From NCBI RefSeq assembly GCF_001039355.2, contig NW_019775895.1:111672-175671 (forward strand): DNA of 64,000 nt. Reading direction: 5' to 3'. Positions 60,301-64,000 of this stretch are shown here, piece after piece; position 1 is the stretch's first letter; the number at the start of each line of letters is the position of its first letter. The translations under genes and the position numbers were made by a program. The notes beneath the pieces were generated by a model that was not told the DNA's origin, made no database searches, and was given only the letters and a program-made list of their open reading frames with translations. The stretch comes from Lingula anatina (Eukaryota > Brachiopoda > Lingulata > Lingulida > Lingulidae).

Positions 60301-62274
60301 CAATTTCAACTTTTATTCATTTCACAAATACGACTTTATTTTAACAATGAACTATAGCTCAGTGATTTTAACAAACAACGGATCCACAATTATGACGCTT
60401 TCTTGGCACTGGATACGGTCACTTTACAAGATTATGTGATCATTTTTTAACGTCGTTACTTTTTCATGAATTGACGAAGGACCATCGTCGAACTAGCCCC
60501 GGTCTACCCTATGCTGTCTCCCGAGATTTCAAATGAATTTTTGTCTAAGAAACCTATTGATCACAGGATTAAGATGTGAGAATAATATGCTTACTGACAT
60601 ACTGATATTTACAGAAAAAGAGTAATTATCTAAAACATGTATATATTTTCAGTTTCTGTAGTAAAAGTTGGAATGTATACAACCATCTCACGTATTGCAT
60701 TTATTAAAAACTGAGAAAAGTTATGACTTCTCCGTTAACTTGCACTTAAGCTACGCCATTAAAATGCAACTTAATAGAATGACATATATACCCCTACCTC
60801 TTGTTTGCGGCTTTTACTCCATACCCTCGAAATTTCCCAATGACGAAGTCGGACGTGGTATGCAGATGTGTTGGCAGCGTTTTCATGTGCTTCAGGACTA
60901 GAGCATAGAAATGTGTAACGAATATTCCAAAGTACAGGTAAGAAATTATTGTAGTACTTCAAAATACAACATAAAACAGTTACTTGTCCAACTCCGCCCC
61001 CCTCCCAAAAAAATTGTTTGTTGCGTCCTAATAGTCTTACAAATGTTTTAATTGCGTTGGATAAACATAACGCTGGTTGTGTGGCACACTGCACAAGATT
61101 GACGTGAAATGCTCCATGAAATGATATCTGCTTTAATATCAAAATGTCGCGCCATTCACTCGTTCAAAATTACAGTTGATAACAGTTTCCAAGATAATTT
61201 GTTGATATATATATATATATAATTTTAATTTTCGGTTAATCATTTACTTTTTGCCGTCCCAGGTTCGTTGTTATCTTCGCCATTTTATACCTCCAAGAGC
61301 ACAAACAAGTACAATGAAGATAAAATAAGTCAAACATGACAAAATTATAAGTCATATAAAGGTAATTATCCACAAAACTTCCTTTATTTCGCCTGCGAAA
61401 AAGTGGCTTTATGCCATTCTGCTAGAAGTTTTTCTTGACAGCCATATGGTTTTTGATTGCAGTGTTTTAAGAGGTTGAAGGAAATGGGCTGCAATTTACT
61501 AAAATTAATTAGTATTTGGTAATGCTGAGCTCATTTTAAAGTATTCGAAATACATATAAAAAGTTTTAATGTATAAGTAAATCATTAACAATAAGCTAAT
61601 CAATTATTTGATTATTTGAACAAAAACTACTGATTGCGAGTACCAGGTGTAAACTGGTCGCCTTCACTGTTATCAGTTGAAATTTAACTCTGTCAATCAA
61701 TGATCACTTCCTGCAATCTATAATTCAGTTTTCAAGTTTGATTTTCCTGGTAAAAAATACACACATTTTGTTCTATGTAAGTGATTCATATCAACTTTGG
61801 AGATTAATTTCAGTTTTCATATAAATGGGGTCTCATTGACATAACATGTACCTGCATCTGATGAAGCACTTTCATTGAATACGACGATGTATTCATTTGG
61901 AATAGCAGTCTTGGAATATTCATTCATGATTGGCGCTGAAAAAATAATTGGATATTAATTTATATTCAGGGGTTAGCCATTGGCAAAGATGGTTAACGAG
62001 GAGGTGCGGTGACTGTAAGATAAGAAGAAAGTGCATTAAATTTGATCTACTAGTAATTTAATTAATAGTGGCTATTTATAACAAAACTGGTGAAGAATGT
62101 GATCCTTCTGGAGAGCAATACTTCTGTTGGCTGATTACTTTTAACGGAGGCGGATACATTGTTAGAATAAGCTGACGTTATAAGTGGGGAAAATGAGCAA
62201 ATCCTAAGAAAACCCTTACCTCTGTAAGCCGAGGTGTAGCACAGCACAGCCAAAAGAAACAAAATCGTCTTCAT
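50935..62274 (-). CDS. Secreted proteinase K/aqualysin-like subtilase (S8), 14 exons, 3' incomplete
   Basis: Exons in transcript order: 62274-62220, 61935-61852, 60897-60798, 59238-59139, 57312-57213, 56962-56920, 56574-56517, 56300-56234, 55224-55134, 54319-54248, 52870-52807, 51746-51670, 51418-51337, 50992-50935; phases agree over 1051 bases (350 residues). Signal peptide MKTILFLLAVLCYTSAYR; inhibitor_I9 propeptide (IPNEYIVVF, FRGYGVKAANK, VEPNMQVKA); then the S8 domain with catalytic Asp in VYVIDTGI, His in NGHGTHVAGT, NMSLGGG, and oxyanion Asn in VAAGNDNADACNYSPAS. An unusual acidic insert (PDSDPESDSDSDW) precedes the Asp segment. Expected activity is extracellular serine endopeptidase. 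The exon with GTSMAxPHVAG was not found, so the protein as assembled could not be catalytic: either a pseudogene, a missing exon in the assembly, or an exon I failed to see. Confidence 0.85.
51578..51630. repeat. (CT)n microsatellite followed by CA-rich tract
   Basis: About 26 CT repeats, then TGTACACACACGTACACACA, directly upstream (on +) of the subtilase exon at 51670. Confidence 0.95.
52244..52697 (+). mobile_element. LTR retrotransposon collapsed in assembly (5' LTR, PBS, gag start, partial 3' LTR)
   Basis: 5' LTR 52244-52519 starts TGTAG and ends CTACA. Immediately after is TGGTGACCCCGACGTGA (52521-52537), a typical retroelement primer-binding site, then an ATG at 52541 opening a short gag-like frame (MDSDGIKQLADAIRQ) up to an N at 52586. 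After the N comes the last part of the same LTR, ending CTACA at 52697. CTTA flanks both ends (52240-52243 and 52698-52701), a 4-bp target duplication. The real insertion is probably several kb, with its interior lost at the N. It sits in a subtilase intron, same direction as +. Confidence 0.9.
54349..54391. repeat. (AT)n microsatellite
   Basis: About 21 AT repeats in the intron upstream (on -) of the subtilase exon 54319-54248. Confidence 0.95.
55440..55915 (+). repeat. Dispersed repeat family B, copy 2, with AACGTTA foldback
   Basis: Homologous to the reverse complement of 40439-40815. It begins with the C-rich tandem phrase (CCCGCATCGATGCTCCC) and contains a self-complementary segment, AACGTTATCATAACGTTACC ... 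GGTAACGTTATAG (about 55570-55640). In a subtilase intron; not coding. Confidence 0.7.
59645..60511. mobile_element. TA-flanked inverted-repeat element (about 865 bp)
   Basis: The left end TAGGAAAGACCAGGGCTAGT and the inverse of the right end (TAGGGTAGACCGGGGCTAGT) match at most positions, and both ends border on TA, as for Tc1/mariner-type insertions. The internal phrase CAGGGCAAGTTGGCACC is like the terminus. No transposase ORF. In a subtilase intron between exons 3 and 4. Confidence 0.6.
61208..61222. repeat. Short (TA)n tract
   Basis: Seven TA repeats. Confidence 0.9.
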
Positions 62275-63428
62275 TTTCAGTTTTGTTGTTCGGTAGAATT
62301 TTCTAACTCCCTTCCCAAAAAAGTACAGGGCAAGACTGAATTGCAGATGAACGTCTTAAGTTTATTAAACTTTGATCAAAACGTCATCACAAGCAAACGT
62401 CCCGTGATCTTGGTACAGTAAATAACACTTATCTTGCACTCTGAAGAGTGATCCAAGCTTGTCAAGTAGATAAGACGGCATATCGAACTGATGTTTGCCC
62501 ACTGACTTATCTGAAACTTAGCACAGTTTTCTTGACTCTCATGAGTTATAGGTTAATATGCAACATGGGGCCGACCACCTTTGAATCTTTTTGAAGAAAG
62601 CATTGAGAAGTAGGAGACGATATATAAACGATGGCTGTGATCCCAAGTTGCTTGGCTTATGATCTGATGTGTTCTGTCCTAATGTAGCCTGGTAGCAATT
62701 AGAAGTGCAAGGCCAGGCTAGAACGAGGCTCTTGCTGTTCACAGCCATTCCACTGAATTGTCTGGTTGTGGGAATCCTGCACTAATTCCACATTGCATAA
62801 CCATAGTAGTCAACATGTTAATATCTAATTTGCGTCTATCCTGCATACATAATTATTATTCGCTGTACAGGCCTATAGGTAGCATCAGTTTTACACTTTA
62901 CCATTAAAAAAAATTGTTCGATTTTAATAAAGTCCAAATGTTTTAAACATGGTTTGCACGAGGGATACCATGATGAACAATCATAGCCGTTCTTATTCTT
63001 ACATGCACGTCAAAACAGATTTAACAAAAATGTGACGTTGAACTTCCTTTAAACGAAGAACAGCGTCATCCCACAATTACGATGGTGGTTATTAACTAGA
63101 GTGTGCATTGTACCTTGCCAATTACTGGTATTGTGAGGCTTTGTGGCAAATCCCATAACAGAAACCTGTTTAATTTAAAAAAAAATGAATTTTCCTGCAT
63201 AAATATTCATTTAAATATTTCCTACAGTTGCCCTTGTTATGTCAAACATGATCGCGAAGAGATAAACTCTAAGTTTTCAATTGAACACAACATTTTGCTC
63301 ATTTCTGCATTATGAATTTTATTTTGTTACCTCTAAAATATTAGTGTTGGCAGATCCATTTCTATTCAACGACTACAAAATCAGACATATGTACATAAAA
63401 GTAAATGAGAATTATTACACCTTTCTTA
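62275..63428. other. Upstream region of the subtilase gene
   Basis: No exon, tRNA or clear repeat recognised. It probably holds the promoter of the - strand subtilase just above 62280, but no core element stands out. Confidence 0.35.
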
Positions 63429-63610
63429 GGGGCCATTCAGAATGAGAAGATCCGAGTGCTAACTGGTCCACAGCCTAAATATAGTGGACCTACATGAAAG
63501 GAAGACCACTTAATCTTGTAATGGTCTCTCCACCTCTCACACGCCTCCTCACGCGTCTGGTCGAATGGAGCCGAGATTTAATTACTGCATCCCTCATTCT
63601 GAATGGCCCC
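63429..63610. mobile_element. PIF/Harbinger-like MITE (182 bp)
   Basis: Perfect inverted ends GGGGCCATTCAGAATGAG at both termini, flanked by TTA on each side (63426-63428 and 63611-63613). A 3-bp TTA duplication is typical of PIF/Harbinger. The inner sequence shares CTACATGAAAG and CTCTCACACGCCTCC with the larger element at 20777-21322. A partial terminus-like phrase, AGAGCATTCAGAGTGAG, follows near 63668. Confidence 0.85.
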
Positions 63611-63613
63611 TTA

Positions 63614-64000
63614 AATTGTGAATACTGCCTTAATGACTGTGAAGTTGAAATCACACTCCTCTTCTAAGAGCATTCAGAGTGAGCGAGGGAAATAATTAGA
63701 TTTAAAATTTAACATTTAATTCACAACTTAAGGAAACTTAAATAGTTGTATTGTCTAACAATTGAATCCTAAAAGAAAGGTTTATAATACCATCATATTG
63801 AAATCTGTGATGAAAACTATAAATGAATTTTAATAAATCCAAATGGTTGCCAAATACCAAATTTTACTCAATGAACACTTTGTGTAAGAATATAAGGAAA
63901 TGTGTATATGTGTCATACATCATCAGTAGCCATACATGTAGTTTCATTATATTCCAGGAAATAAAGATCAATACATCAAGACTTTGTACATGAAGTTAAA
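63614..64000. other. Right edge, nothing recognised
   Basis: AT-rich; apart from the terminus-like phrase near 63668 no gene or repeat is visible. Confidence 0.35.

Overview
This is a window of animal nuclear DNA, AT-rich, with intron-dense genes, long 3' UTRs and many short transposon remnants. The genes and the repeat style (inverted-repeat elements, DIRS-like and LTR retroelements, poly-G/C-ended repeats) fit a marine invertebrate, probably a mollusc or another lophotrochozoan. That placement is inference; no marker gene fixes it. I worked out the spliced gene models by hand from splice signals, reading-phase agreement and remembered family sequences; no search was run.

Left part (1-23 kb), gene-dense. 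A last coding exon of an unrecognised, probably nuclear regulatory protein runs in from the left edge on + (1-897), followed by a long 3' UTR. Tail to tail with it is a complete nine-exon LETMD1-like gene on - (3891-10243), including one probable GC-AG intron. Next on - is a complete nine-exon hnRNP A/B-D (Squid-type) RNA-binding protein (11473-15074). Head to head with that, from a short shared intergenic region, a 16-exon + gene (first exon non-coding) encodes a 928-residue protein of eight EF-hand-bearing repeats (16215-22895) that resembles the ciliary microtubule inner protein CFAP115. The shared promoter holds an RFX X-box-like site.

Middle part (23-42 kb), repeat-rich and without a convincing host gene. 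It has a 362-bp tandem duplication, several microsatellites, a near-identical 3.3-3.6 kb direct duplication carrying a 36-bp minisatellite and an assembly gap, and a decayed DIRS-type (tyrosine-recombinase class) retroelement on - with two inverted-repeat elements nested in it. One of the two is a hAT-type MITE with a perfect 8-bp target duplication.

Right part (42-64 kb). A 329-codon single-coding-exon gene of unknown function lies on - (42730-43719). It is followed by a Gag-bearing LTR-type fragment between 480-bp direct repeats (44996-48471), then a 14-exon secreted proteinase K/aqualysin-like subtilase on - (50935-62274). The subtilase keeps the Asp, His and oxyanion-Asn exons, but the exon with the catalytic Ser cannot be found and the apparent last exon looks frameshifted. 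Its introns hold a collapsed LTR retrotransposon with primer-binding site and 4-bp target duplication, and a TA-flanked inverted-repeat element. A Harbinger-like MITE lies near the right edge.

There are four runs of N (486 bases at 28628, single bases at 30725, 47890 and 52586). All sit in or beside duplicated sequence, so several apparent duplications here may be assembly artefacts. I found no tRNA, rRNA, CRISPR or operon structure.
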